The position numbers and the translations under genes were made by a program. From the NCBI GenBank assembly GCA_033030425.1, contig JAUFSD010000018.1, positions 186,001 through 250,000 on the forward strand: a stretch of DNA of 64,000 nt, given 5' to 3'. Source of the DNA: Verpa conica (taxonomy: Eukaryota; Ascomycota; Pezizomycetes; Pezizales; Morchellaceae). Of the stretch, positions 25,253 through 37,607 are shown piece by piece. Position 1 is the stretch's first letter. Every line of letters starts with the position of its first letter. The notes below the pieces were generated by a model that saw only the letters and a program-made list of their open reading frames with translations, made no database searches and was not told the DNA's origin.

Positions 25253-26483
25253 ATGAAGTTCTCAACTGCTACCGTTGCCGCTTTTGCAGCTCTCCTTCCT
25301 ACTATCTCCGCCCATCTTACCATGACTACCCCAACACAATGGTTTGTCGCCGAGGTCATTGGCCCCAGTGTCGAACTCAGTCAAGGACAGCAGAACCCTC
25401 TTCTAGCTGATGGCTCCAACTTCCCTTGCCCTGGTGTACCTCCTTCAGCCCCAGTAGCCACCTATGAACCAGGCAGCACACAGACCCTCCAGATTGTTGG
25501 AAGCGCAGTCCACGGTGGTGGGTCCGGGCAGATGTCTATCACTTATGATACCAAGCCATCTGCAAGCTCAAAGTTCAGGGTCATGACCTCTTGGATGGGC
25601 GATCACCCAATTAAGGCCGACGGAAACTTGACTCCTAACGCTGCGTTTCAACTTCCTGCTCTTAGCTTCAAGGTCCCGGCGGGTCTCCCAGCTGGTAACG
25701 CTGTTGTTGCATGGTAAGTTCCTTAATAAGAATATATTTCCGCAATGATATTCTAAATACTAATCTCTTTTCTTTTTTAGGACTTGGTTCAACCGTCTCG
25801 GAAACAGGGAAATGTACATGAAGTGTGCTTCAATTACTATTGGTGGCTCAGAGACCTCCACTGCCGCTTTCGATGCTCTTCCGGAGATGTTCCGTGCCAA
25901 CTCTGGTAACGGCTGTGCTGTTCCAGAAGGTATCCAGGCCATCTCTTTCAAGAACCCTGGACCTCAGACATTTGGTACCGGAACCCAAGCTGTTGCTTGC
26001 GACAACACTCAACCCGGCACTGGAACTGGCAGCGGCACTCCTTCTGAGAGCAGCCCTGTTGTAAGCAAGCCCGCCACTACCAAGACTGGAAGCCCAGCTG
26101 GCCCAACCCCCACCCCGATCGTCGAGGACCCCGAGGAGGAGGAGGACCCAGAGGAACCCGAAACCCCAGTTGTCCCTACTCCAGTTGTTCCTACTCCAGT
26201 TACACCTAGCCAGTCCGCTAAGCCTAGCAAGACCTACGGTGGTAAGCGTCCTGGAAAGTCTGCTGCTCCTGCCCCCGCTCCGACCGCTGCTCCTGGTGCC
26301 GCTACTCCTTGCGTTGAGGGTAAAGTTACTTGCAACCCCGATGGCACCTGGTCTCTTTGCGGCTCTGGTTACACTCAGAACATGGGTCTTGTCAGTCCCG
26401 GCATGACCTGCAGCAACGGAGAGTTCTCTAAGCGTAGCATCCGTTTCTCTCATGCCCACCGTCGCCGTCATATCCGTGCTTAA
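25253..26483 (+). CDS. AA11-type chitin-active lytic polysaccharide monooxygenase with C-terminal X278-like module
   Basis: Exons 25253-25713 and 25781-26483 give 387 aa. A 20-residue signal peptide ends ISA, exposing His21 as the N-terminus of the mature enzyme, the first half of the copper histidine brace. The second His is His87 in SAVHGGG, and the axial Tyr is Tyr166 in GNREMYMKC. TWFNRLGNREMYM and GSNFPCPG are AA11 hallmarks. After the catalytic domain (to about residue 245) comes a Thr/Pro/Glu-rich linker, then a Cys-rich segment (CVEGKVTCNPDGTWSLCGSG) resembling the X278 module attached to many AA11 enzymes. The family oxidatively cleaves chitin, so likely roles are cell-wall remodelling or attack on other chitin. 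Cysteines expected near GGGS-C and GG-C-P are replaced (GGGSG, GDHP). Confidence 0.88.
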
Positions 26484-27812
26484 ATAACTTTGCACATTTA
26501 TACCGGTTTTTTTTAGTTTTTAGTTTTTTTTCCTTTCCATTTTTATATTATTAGTGTAGCTAGGATTTCTTTTTTTGGTTACTGTATTCAGCGAACCTTG
26601 CTTCTTTTTTTCTTAAAAACATTTTTGGGAGGTTTGTTGTTTGCTCATAAGTATGAAGAAAGCTAGTCATTCTTCGTCCTGGGTACTAGGGGGGATGGGA
26701 AAAAAATCATAGCGTGTTTTGTTTACTTTTTTTTCTCTTTCTTTACTATTTTCCTTGTAGATATATGATTACTTTGTCTCTTTTGGATATGTTCCTTTTT
26801 TTTTCTCCCCTTCGCCTCTTCCCTCAGTGGGGGAAGAGATTGAGGGGGGGGGGACATACAGTTAGTGTTTGATACATGCCGTCACGATCTATAGAGCAAA
26901 ATAGTACTATGAAAGAAGAAAGGCTTGCCCTTTCTTTCTTTTTTTGAACCATGACTCATTTATTCCAAATAGACAGTGAGCAGAAACATTAATCGGCCAG
27001 CCAGACGTTTGACGATGTGTATGCACAAGCCCCCTCTTATCCCAGTCAGCCACCCCGCTAGCTGACTGCGCCCCACGCTAAGAACAGAAGAGCGATAAAC
27101 TCGCCGAGCTCTCGGATATAGAATAGAACGTAGCGTAGTCTATGCCAAATATACCCCCTTCCCTGGTTTGTCTGTCTCTAAGTAGAGCACCTCAACGATC
27201 TAGGGTGGAGATAAAGTTCTAGACAACCATGTGTTTTATTGTAGAGTAGCGTCGTGTCCCTTGGAAGACTAGACAAGGTGCCAGGTTTGGATACGAGGGG
27301 GATAGGGGAACTAGCTTCTCTGCTTTTGCCACTGGCATTATGAGAGGACCCTGGATACTACCCGCTCCCGGTGGCGAGTGTTTTTTTCATAAGTGGGATG
27401 ATGCGCTTTATAGGTTCATAGAGTATCATTCGTTGTATAAAATAAAACTTACTCGTAAGCACTATCATAAGCATATCATAAGCGATCTCTCATATATACC
27501 GGGGTGGGGGGGAGGGGTAGAGGGTAGAGGGTAGTGGGGTAGGTAAGAAGTAAAGATCAGCAAAAGAAGAGAAATATATAGAGAGGAAGGAGAGAGAGGT
27601 TCATTATGAATAAGCCACCGGTCGGTCGGTCGGTCGGTTATTTTCTATTTACATAATCTACGGCGGCAGGGGTGTATTTTCATGCCCTCTTGACCGGGGT
27701 ACTCCGTGGCGATGCTAAAGAGTATCAACAATCTAATCTAATCAGATCGACCGAACAAGACACAAGAGAAAAAAAAAGCTTGCAGAGCCTCAACAACCAT
27801 CATCCAAAAAAG
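26484..27812. other. LPMO 3' region and intergenic
   Basis: 26490-26830 is strikingly T-rich on the plus strand with repeated poly-T runs, likely the LPMO 3' UTR. No gene follows. A five-unit CGGT microsatellite is at 27619-27638. Confidence 0.4.
27619..27638. repeat. (CGGT)5 microsatellite
   Basis: Five perfect tandem CGGT units sit between the LPMO 3' region and NSA1. Confidence 0.85.
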
Positions 27813-29332
27813 ATGAAATTCGCAGTCGGCGACGACGTCGGCCAGGTCAAAGGTTTTCCCCCCATACCCCCCCACTATTAGAAAAAAAGAAACCCAGTCA
27901 GGAGGTATTCCGGGAGCTAATTGAGGATAATAGTCATCACGACAACTCGTGGGATTGATACCTCTGTACAAACATCTGCCAGAGCCAAAATCACCTCGTA
28001 TCTTGAACCCAATCGAAAGAATGCAATCCAAGGACTCCAAGTCGTTAATTTCCGTGGTCGTTCAGGAGTTGTAATATACCCTTTCTTCCCTTCCCTTCGC
28101 ATTGGGGGGTTAACAACCCACAGATCGTAGTAGCATCTAAAGGCGGTCTTCTACGAATCCTCGACCCCTCAGTCTCTGCACTTGCACCAGAGGCTGAGCA
28201 GATCCTATATACCCACCAGATGCCGAATCTCTCCCCCACCGACGAAGCCGACATTATAGCACTCGGCTGCACCGATGACATACTCTACGCATGCACCTCC
28301 TCCGGCTCAGCGCAGTTCCTACCACTATCCACAGACGCCGTCGCAGAAACCCACAACTTCCCAACAGCCGAGAAGCCCATTTCCGCATTCGCCATACACC
28401 CAACTGAGCGTCTCCACGGCAACCCCACCATCCCCAAAGCCATCGCAATAGCCGGCGAGAACCAAGACCTAGAGATCTGGGAGAGCTCTCTAGTTGAAGA
28501 CAAAGTATGCTGGAAGAGCATCTGGAAGGCCAAAAACGTAAAGCCTACAAAAATAGGTCTAGAAGTCCCGATCTGGATCAAATGCATAGTTTTCCTACCT
28601 TCGGTCGAGACCCCAACGGTGCCGCCACCACAGCCGAGAAGAGGTTCTCGGGGTGCTGCTGCTACTACTGTGTTGGTAAATACTTACAGAGTAGCTACTG
28701 CGACACATTATTCACATCTCAGACTCTATGATACTTCTGTTTCTCGTCGGCCGGTGTTTAGTGCGACGCTCTCAAGGACTCCTATTCTTCAGTTACGACT
28801 ACACCCGTCTACGCCATCGGATCCTGAGGCCTCGTTGACGTCGGGAAAAGAAGCCCCTGAGACTGCGTGTACGGCGCAGAGGTTGCATTTTGTGTATACT
28901 GATATGAATGGGCATTTTGGACTCTATGATGCTTCTACAAGACGATCGGTAGGTATATATAAAGGCTCCACTGGTGCTGTTCTTGCTGTTACTGCTTTGG
29001 AAGGAGCAGGTGGGGAGCCGTTGGTTGCGGGAGTGGGGTTTGATAGGTATTTGTGGGTGTATGAAGGGGAGGAGAGAGCGGTGGTTAGTAAGGTTTATAT
29101 GAAGACGAAAGGGACTGCTGTTGTGGTTCTGGATAGTGAAGATGAGAAGTTACCGGAGAAGAAGAGAAAGAAGGGTGTGGATGAAGAGGTCTGGGGTGAG
29201 ATGGAGGAGGTGGAGGATGAGGAAGAGGTGGGTGGTGGGGGGAAGGATGATTATACTGAGGCGCTGGTGAAGATTAAGAGGAAGAAGCCTGAGAGGCCTG
29301 CGGGAGGAGGGAAGAAGAGGAGGGTTAGGTAG
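27813..29332 (+). CDS. NSA1: Nsa1/WDR74-like ribosome assembly factor
   Basis: Exons 27813-27852, 27934-28067 and 28124-29332 give 460 aa (yeast Nsa1 is 463). The N-terminus MKFAVGDDVGQVK and the segment GIDTSVQT parallel the start of yeast Nsa1; WEAKNVK in yeast corresponds to WKAKNVK here. WD-like blades follow (GLLRILD, LEIWES, FGLYDA, AGVGFDRYLWVYE). The C-terminal 75 residues are acidic then strongly basic (KKRKK, KIKRKK, KKRRVR), a likely nuclear/nucleolar signal. In yeast, Nsa1 is a scaffold in early pre-60S particles, released by the AAA ATPase Rix7. The first acceptor (ATAG before 27934) is my best in-frame choice in a stretch with several AGs, so the residues around position 14 are uncertain. 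Confidence 0.85.
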
Positions 29333-29524
29333 TTTGTAATATATGTACATTATTCGTAGTCAATGGTCTTTTAAAATAAGAATTAAAAGTTTTCTTTCAG
29401 GTACATATTATGATCCCCAGAGAGCAGACTTTCTTGAAGTTTCTAGTAGGTAATTTATGTCTTGGCGGAGTTAGAGGATAATAAGCTCTTTTACTTCTAG
29501 TCTCTTCATCTCCTCTCATATCAA

Positions 29525-30174
29525 ATGATTAGACTACACCATACCTCAGCCCCTTACCGCTGTTTAACCTTTAGATATTATTCTATACCACCCCAGGTCT
29601 CAGTCGACCCTACTCCTGTTACCGAAAACAAACATGTCACAGTACAATCAGGATCTACAAAGCCTGTGACCCCTCGCTCCGTTAATTCCCTCCTAGATCT
29701 CTCACCAGACATAGAGCGTATCCACGAGTCCCGAAATTTAGAATACAGAACCTTCATTGTGATTCTGTGACTAGCCTAGCTTACACTACGCTGGGCTATA
29801 GTACCCTCACCGTCATGCTGAGTATAGCATATGCTGGTAAGTAGCCCATAGAACTCTCCCTGGGTTTGTTTTCGACTATTAACATCAATAACACAGAATA
29901 TCCACCAGATATTACATGGGAACAAAACACAGTACAATCTATGAAGGAGATAGATTTATGGTTATCTCTACAACCCAGTCGGCATGCTAGCGGGTTATGC
30001 CACTGGTTTCATAAAAATACCTGCTCTTGTCGAAACATCTCACGAGAGAGAGTATTTTCATCTCTGTCAGCTAGAGATATCCTTAAACCACTAGACTTCA
30101 CAGGGCTCGGTTCACGAATTAGAGCGCGCTGGTTATTTTCTGCCGGTATTAGATACTCAAAGGACGTGGTTATG
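29525..30174 (+). pseudogene. Unknown gene, probably frameshifted
   Basis: I do not recognise the product. A frame from ATG 29525 reads for about 78 codons (basic, Tyr/Ser-rich start that could be a mitochondrial presequence) to a TGA at 29768-29770. A second frame then continues to a strong GTAAGT donor at 29837. After a CACAG acceptor (29897) it continues in phase for about 90 codons to a GTACGT donor at 30175. No coherent exon follows. Good splice signals combined with a frame change inside exon 1 suggest a recently broken gene, though a sequencing indel or missed micro-intron is possible. Confidence 0.3.
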
Positions 30175-30189
30175 GTACGTAAAAGATGA

Positions 30190-33100
30190 TATCTCCTTCT
30201 AGTTATGCTTTTTTAACTTTGGAAATATACGGTTGGTAGAACTTTCTCGGAGACCGCTTAAAGGGATGAATATAAGAGATTGGATTTATTTTTGATAGAA
30301 ATAAGACATATTCAAAGAGAAGTGAGAAAACTAAAGTATTCTAGTATTATTTGTGTCAGTTTCTAACTGGGATTTTATAGTCAAATACCAGGCATTGCAT
30401 CGCATTGTGGTTTTTGATAACCCATTTAAACTATACATGACCGATATTATTCCGAATAGTGGGTGGTGGTATTTAAACTCCCCTAGAGCATTTCGGAAAT
30501 GCCCCCCCTAGGCATCATGATGACAAGAGAAAGATATTATCGATCAGACGCTCCTAACGTACATAAACCCTCTACGACTTATGTCCTCGTCTTAAGACTA
30601 TACAATCACACTACAAATATTAAATCGAGTACATTCAAGAGAGAGGTTAATGAGATCTCTGCAGAATCTCAATTGCAGGTAAAGCTAAAGAGTGATGTAA
30701 GCTACCTTATAATTCGATCTCTAACCCGTTTTAGTAGACCCTCACTACGAGAACAAGAAACCCCGACTCCAAAAGCATACTTATAACAGAGCTCACTGTG
30801 CTAGTTTCTGAAGACACCGTGTCTAGCCCCTCCTCTCTCGGAGGGCAGTGATCACTGCGTTATACCTAATTTCTCCAGCTATTGCTCATGGGAGAGATGA
30901 GGACTCACTAAAGTAGCGAAGGTAGTCTATATTTTATCCAACCACATTACACCGGCTGTTATACAGCAACAAAATACCAGCGGGGTATCAAACTATAGCA
31001 ATGGTACCGTTATCTCTGTTCTACGAGAGTATGGTACTACGGCGTTGGAACCCGGATCTAGTCAGGTACTACATATTCGAGAGTGGAACATACCTTAGTA
31101 TGGAGCAATCGCCCCATAAGAGTTCGGACTTTAAGAATACTCGCCTTATATTGGTATATATCCCCGGCACTAACAAGGCTAGATATATATGCTAGGATAT
31201 TTTATAAGGATATCTACTCTATTAGGATACGGCATCGCCCCAATTTCATATCTTTACAGCATGGTTTTGCCGTACCGCTTAACATTGGATTGGTTCCCGG
31301 TGTATAAATCCAATGAAGGAACCAAAGTAGCCGTATTCGGTTAAATTTCTACGACGGACGATACTATTATGATTTTAACTAAGAGATCTATATTAATAAT
31401 TAAACGGATTGATGGAGGGTCTCAAAGGTAATGAGTATTAAAAGCTTACATAGTTTTTTTCTCACAGTTTAATCTCGAGCTGCTGTTAATATCCTCTAAA
31501 ATCGACCGCAGTACAAACACAGTACTTGCTCAGTTGGTTCCCTTCTGGGGTTTTTAGAATTACTCAAAAGGCCTATCAAAGAACTTTAGGCACATTATTA
31601 TAGATTTTATCGCGATATTCAGCTAATTGAGAGGTACTAAGTCATCTGGTACGCAGTCATAAGGGTGTACTGCACTTCTGACCCCATACTCAGAGGTACA
31701 CCAGGGGAAAAGAAATACCTCTAGAAAAACTTGGAAAGCTCGATTTTGAGTGAGATGGAACATTCTTAGAAGTAGGCATGTCATGATAAAGTATATATAG
31801 AGGACACCTCCTATGAGAACTCGAGTACCTACACATTTTTTTTTAATGTTATATGATTTCAGAACCATCCAAATGGGAGGCACAAAGATTACTACAAATG
31901 GACAGAAAACTCCGGCCCGATTGTGTTTAGCACTACTTGGCATGCTTGGCACTCTATAACACTTGAGCTGCCCCCCACCGGACAGCTTATCTGCTCTAGA
32001 CCAAAACAAAAACACCTCCTAGAAAATCTTCTTTTGAGACATCAACAACCAACAAGCGGCAAAGCCTAAGAAAGACACTAGAAAAACGCATGCCACCTCT
32101 TTCAGAAATACAGTGAGGTATTTAATTATCAATTTACCCTCTCATTAGGAATGGCGTGATACGGTTCCCGATCATATAAGGCTTTTAGCCCTGCCGCAAA
32201 ACTAGTGTTGTTGGCTGTAGATGGTATGTGGCTTGCCTGACCAAATGCTAGTCCCCACCACTAGTCCCACTGGGGCACAGACAAACAATCTGATACTAAG
32301 GTAGTTTACTTGAAAGACATTGCCTGTCCGGTGGGGCGTTACATTCGCTAATGTTATTTTGGTATCTCTAATCTTAGAGTAGCAGTGTCAAAAAGCTTTT
32401 GGGCAAACTCCCAAAAAGCGTAACTATACATGAAGAGCTTGTTCTTCTATAGAGGAAATAACGTATACATGGATCATTAACAAAGATCCCTGGAAGATGG
32501 GGCTGTTTTTAAAAAATGAATAGTGGGAGAAGATATATGGTTTGCCTATACATAAGCGCAGAAGGCATTTAGATAGACTGGTAACTTCTCCTTATCATAC
32601 GCTGTCTATGTGTCTATCCCTGATTTCTATAGAAAGAAGATAACCTTCTACCACAATGAAAAGATTGAGCGAAAGCAGGCTCAAACGAAAAGTACATCGT
32701 AATGGATGGACGGTCCGATCGGTCTGTGGGAAATAGACTCTGATATGGCGCAACAAAAGTAAAAACGAGCTTTGACAACAGCGTTTCCCCGAAGGATACG
32801 TGAATCTAGTGATAAAACACTCGGTTAGATGCTATCTCGCCTCACCAAACCTATACACATTATAGAAATTGAGGGGATGGAATTTGAGCTAATTCTAGGG
32901 GATAAGCTGTTATCTATTTCTACTATATATAATACTAAACGTTTTGGCTATAGGATTACACCCTAATGTTATCTTTTTATTGACACTAAACGGAAATTTA
33001 TTTGCTATAAGTTTAGATAAGAACGTATACTACAGCTATTAGATTCTTACAAAGGTTATTCGGTATTAGGCAGGTGATAGTAAGTATTCATTTCTACGTT

Positions 33101-35593
33101 CTTCTACATAAAGTAGTAAAATTACTCACAGCTCTCTCAGGAGACGGTAGTAGCTTGCATAAATACTATCAATAATTCTGAAAGCTATGGGCAATATACC
33201 TTTAAGCGACTTTGTGTAAGATCAATATGTACCTTTCTCAATAGCCCTATAAGAAACAACAATGGTAAAAGATTCTAACTATGGATCAATTATTTCAAGT
33301 TAATCTCTTGTGCTCCCTGGAGAAAGACTAAGACCAGATGAGTTTGCTTTTGAGGGACTGAGCGGGTGGGTGGGGGAAGTGGGAAGTAGGAAACGTGAAA
33401 CAAATGCATTTGTAGACCTAAATCAGGATATCAATAGATTCATAGTAGTATAGAGGCGAGATTCTCTGGAGAAATAAGAGCATATACATAATATTAGTGG
33501 GTTTTTAGCACGCTTAGAGATAGTTTCGCCGAGGGTGAGGAAATTCTGTATCGGAGGTGCGCATAGGAGGCGCGAATACTTTTACGCCGCTGACAAGTGG
33601 TATTTGAAACAACCAACGCCGAACAAAATAAGTTTGACTGTCCCTTTAGCTGTCGAAAAACCTAGGCATACCAAGCTATTGGGGGATGGGCATCAGTACA
33701 TGTAGTGTCATACCCACTCTTTCATTGAATTTTTCCTTTTTTTGCTTGGGCGGTTGATAATCTATCCTAGGAAATAGTTCTCAGATCAACCCAGATTTTT
33801 CTAGGAGGCAGGACATAGGACTGGAAAATATTAGTTTACGCGTTGGTGGTTGGTATGGAAAAATAAGTGTGAACCCCGCCGATCATCACAAGCTCGGGCA
33901 CTAAGACAGGACTACGGTTTTTTTTTTTTTGAATAACTTGCATCAAGATTATTCCAGAAGAGTCATAAGAGGGATTTATTTGCCTTTGGATAGAAACTGG
34001 GGAGGGCTAGTTTTCTTTGGCATAGTTTTACTTAGTATCATAGCTCTAGGCTACATACAAGTAGTGATATAAATGAGAGAAAGAAACCTCATAGACGGCT
34101 TTGTCAGGACTAACGTTTTTAACCATACTAGCAACTGGTCAACCGAATCAGCTCTTCTTTATAGCCTCATCCAGATTTTCATGGTGGATCTGAGCTATTC
34201 TAAGGCCGGAGTACCTAACCTTAGAATGTCGGGAAATTCTCTAGCCCTTTACCTCTTTAAGTACTACTTGATAAATACATTGGAAAGGAAAGGGGGGGGG
34301 AAGTCCCGCTGGTATGAAACTACTCAGGAGCATACTAGCCTCTGGCTCGGAATATACCCAAAGTATAAAGCCCAAATTCTCTATGATGGGGCATACGATA
34401 GCACCAGCGGCTAGAACCTAGCCTTCCTTATTGGCTCTTTTTCAGCGACGTCTAAGAGGATGCATAAAATCATCACGCTACATGTAGATAGAACATAAGG
34501 CCCTTCCCCGTGATGACCTCGGAGGATAAGAGAATCAAGACTACAACGCCAGGCGCGAGAAACACTGGCTTAGCCAAGGGCGAGTGAAGCCGGGTTACTT
34601 GGTAAAATACTACCCAAGGGAAGAAGGGTGCGTAAGTAGGGGTTAGGGGCTACATTCTCCTGATTGGTGGGCATCCGCGCTTTCGCTCTTCACCTGAAAG
34701 ACGCGTCGAGACTCTTACGCTGAGATCGCGTATCACATAGTTTGATACTAGCTGGTGAGGTTGCGTAAGGGCTCTCGTGATGATGATTGCGGCGATAGAC
34801 GCGATGTCTGGACGCGGATGACTCAATAGACGTGTACTCATGCAGAAGAGAAGTCGATCAGACAGTCTAGATTTATTACACTAGGAAGTATCTATCTAAT
34901 AAGAGACTCATCCTACAGTCTTAAACGCGTAAAAGACCATCAGATTTATATACACATCTCGCGAACAAAGCCTTTCTTTTCATGAGCCCCACGCACAACG
35001 GCCTGGGAACAAACGAAAGAAAGAGCTCCAAAGAACTTTCTTTAAAATTTAGCCAAAAATTCCTTAGCCCGCCGAAGCAAACTAAGAGCAGTCAACATAG
35101 TTGTAGTTTTCAACTAGCAAAAATCGAAGCTCAGACGAATCTTCACTGCTATCGATCTTGCCCTTGCACCGGGATAGAGAGGGAAGAGGGGGGTGGGGGA
35201 GAAGGGCATTATATACCTCAGCGAGCGGCCAATTTGTGTCTTGGCGGTCTAGGGTTTGACCCTTAGTGCGGTGCTCTGACTGGCTGACGGCGAAATGAGG
35301 CCAAGGTGTGACTTCTAGCCTCATCCCAGAATGGCATGTACATTAGAAATGCATGAGGTGTGGTTATATCTAGGAATATTTTATCTAAGTGTTCTAGGAG
35401 GTATCTTAAATGGTTTCAGAACATGAGTCACAAGTCCTACGTAGGTTCATGGTCAATCACTCGTTTTACCTATAAATTAAGCGTATACCCTCCGTACGTT
35501 AAATCTATCAAAAACAGACGTATATACACTTCATAAATTAAACCAAAAGAGAAAAAAGAGAAGAAAAACCCCTAATCAAGCCACCACTCTAAC
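30190..35593. other. Gene-poor, AT-rich stretch
   Basis: No supported gene in 5.4 kb. Frames such as 31623-32015 (minus) and 34073-34414 (plus) lack recognisable domains and are interrupted at both ends. Composition resembles the other decayed stretches. Confidence 0.5.
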
Positions 35594-36385
35594 TTACTCA
35601 GAAACATACTCCAAATCAATAGAGGTACACCCCACCAGCGGGTCACCACCTTCAAAAAACACCTGATAAGAGTTTACTACCCCATCAAAAGGACATGCTT
35701 TAAAAGCACGATTACCGCCAAATCTTCCCAAGATCAGTTTTTTGTCACTGCTATCAAGATGAGATTTATAGGTTCAAGACTTACAAAACAGTACCACTAG
35801 ACGACCCAGTAAACCCTTTAACAGTAGCGTCACTGGGGACTTCAGTCGAGCAAGGGATTGTAAAGCCGAGGGCGTTACTACTGTGAGTTTATTAGCTAGG
35901 TATAGAGGTAGGAAGGTAGAGAGGGTATACTTTTCTGGATATGCAAAGAGGTGTTGATACCCACCCGGGAGAGTATGGTAGGAGAGAAACGAGAACCCAT
36001 CGCTCCCACCTAGGACTAAAACAAGTTTTTAGCTCTTAAACGCTACCTCTCTCTCTCGAAAAAAAGGAAACTTACGTCTTGCCGGCTCAGTTGCAGAATT
36101 ACTAAATTGAATATCACCAAAGTACAGTCCTCCTAACCAACAAAAAAAAAGCATCAGCGCTAATTCTACCTTCAACGGAGTGAGCACTAAGTACTTGCCG
36201 TCATAGTACGATATCTGAAGAGCACTAGTAGTCAGTGGAATATCCCCCTCCTCTCCAGTCTGAGCCGCAGTCAGAAGCCAAACAGTATCTTGCTGCTGTC
36301 GACGTTTCTCGGTATTCCCCGGAAGCGCTGAAACAAGAGACCCCACAGTAACCGGAACGGCCAACAAGACGGTAGAGAGCTTCAT
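35594..36385 (-). CDS. Small secreted protein, PhiA-like
   Basis: Five exons on the minus strand: 36177-36385, 36076-36101, 35961-36015, 35785-35880 and 35594-35750, giving 180 aa. The first about 20 residues form a signal peptide (MKLSTVLLAVPVTV...SALP), followed by a basic KRR site that could be a pro-peptide cleavage point. The mature part is Ser/Gly/Thr-rich with three Cys, ending FKACPFDGVVNSYQVFFEGGDPLVGC. The ACP...GC spacing and the YYDGKYLVL strand recall the PhiA family of secreted cell-wall proteins needed for phialide/conidium development in Aspergillus. The resemblance is from memory and weak. The first intron edge (GTTGAA donor) is the least certain; the other junctions keep one continuous frame to TAA. 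Confidence 0.6.
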
Positions 36386-37607
36386 TCCTAACTAGGTTGT
36401 GGGTGTGTGGAAGAGTAAAAGAGTAACCTCGAATTAGACTACCTATTTTTATTTATTTAAAGGATAGAAATCTCACTAGCAGAATTTATAATGCATTATA
36501 TAGAAATCAAAGTATTTACCAGTACAATAATAGTATTCCACTTACCTCATGGGGAAAGAAGGGGGGGGGGGAGACAATTGTTTATCAATGAAATCTTTTA
36601 CAAGATATTATTGTATGGTTAATGCTCCCTCACCATATTAGCCTTAGTGATGACCATTCATTGTTCAGGTGCTCTAGTTCCTTACTCAGCTCGGCCCAAC
36701 CGGTACGGGTGTTAATGCGGACCACCGTAACTTTGATCTAGCGGGATGACAAAGGAAGGTAAACATTAGCATTGAGAGATGCCGGGGGGGGGGAGCTTCG
36801 GTAATGCTTGGCCGCCTTGTGTTACTTGAAGTTTATTTTTGGGATCGAAGTACTTCTCCACCATCGTACATAATGATTTGCGATTCAATTATACTCTGTT
36901 AGTGCGTATTTACAAAATAGATAATACTGGGGGGTGGAGGGGTTATATTTCGGTTATGGGTCGAGGGGAAAACAATTGCGGAAGTTTCTATAGTATAAGT
37001 ATTGGTGAAGTGGAATAGAATATGGCACTCTTGCATATAGGGACTAGCGGAATGGTCTTTCCTAAAGATATACCCTATCTCAAACTTTAGATATCTAATG
37101 GTTTCTTATTCCGCCGCGCCGCAAACTGGTTAGAGAGCTGAATTGACTGCAAATATTCAAGCCTATGACTACAGGGTGAGATAGTTTTATATGGGTGGTA
37201 TAATTAATAAATCAAAAAGAATTATCAAAATATTGATGTGTTTTGGGTTCTTGGGAGCAGCTGATTGAGTGCTACGCGGGAGTTTATCTTCACAGATCAC
37301 TAATTATCAAACAATGACACGTTATGTAAAGCCATGTAAATGATTTTATCATTATCAGTAACAATCTCCCACAATTATTATATAGGTATAGTTGTGTAGA
37401 GTGCTCTGCGAGTTTATCTACCAGAGAACCCTTTATAAACACACTCTAGTAGTAATTAAAGTAAGAAAACGCGAAAAATAAACTCCAACTCCATTTTCCG
37501 CCCACCCAAAACCATGAGAAGAATATAAAATAAGAATAGGGAACCATTATCCAGATGTTCCCCGCCACTTCAAGGATATACTCGCAGGCTCCAACCCTAT
37601 TTCAACA
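36386..37607. other. Intergenic
   Basis: No gene. Homopolymer G runs occur at 36561 and 36784. The remainder is AT-rich and featureless. Confidence 0.4.

Noticed and set aside
25848..26495. 215-codon antisense frame over the LPMO
   Set aside because: Mirror of the Ser/Pro/Thr-rich linker codons in the true gene; low-complexity product.
28254..28587. Antisense frames over NSA1
   Set aside because: They overlap the well-supported Nsa1 exon 3 and show no domain.
31623..32015. 130-codon minus-strand frame
   Set aside because: Hydrophobic, no domain, stops at both ends and AT-rich surroundings; likely chance or decayed DNA.
34073..34414. 113-codon plus-strand frame
   Set aside because: No recognisable family, no splice continuation and no promoter-like context.
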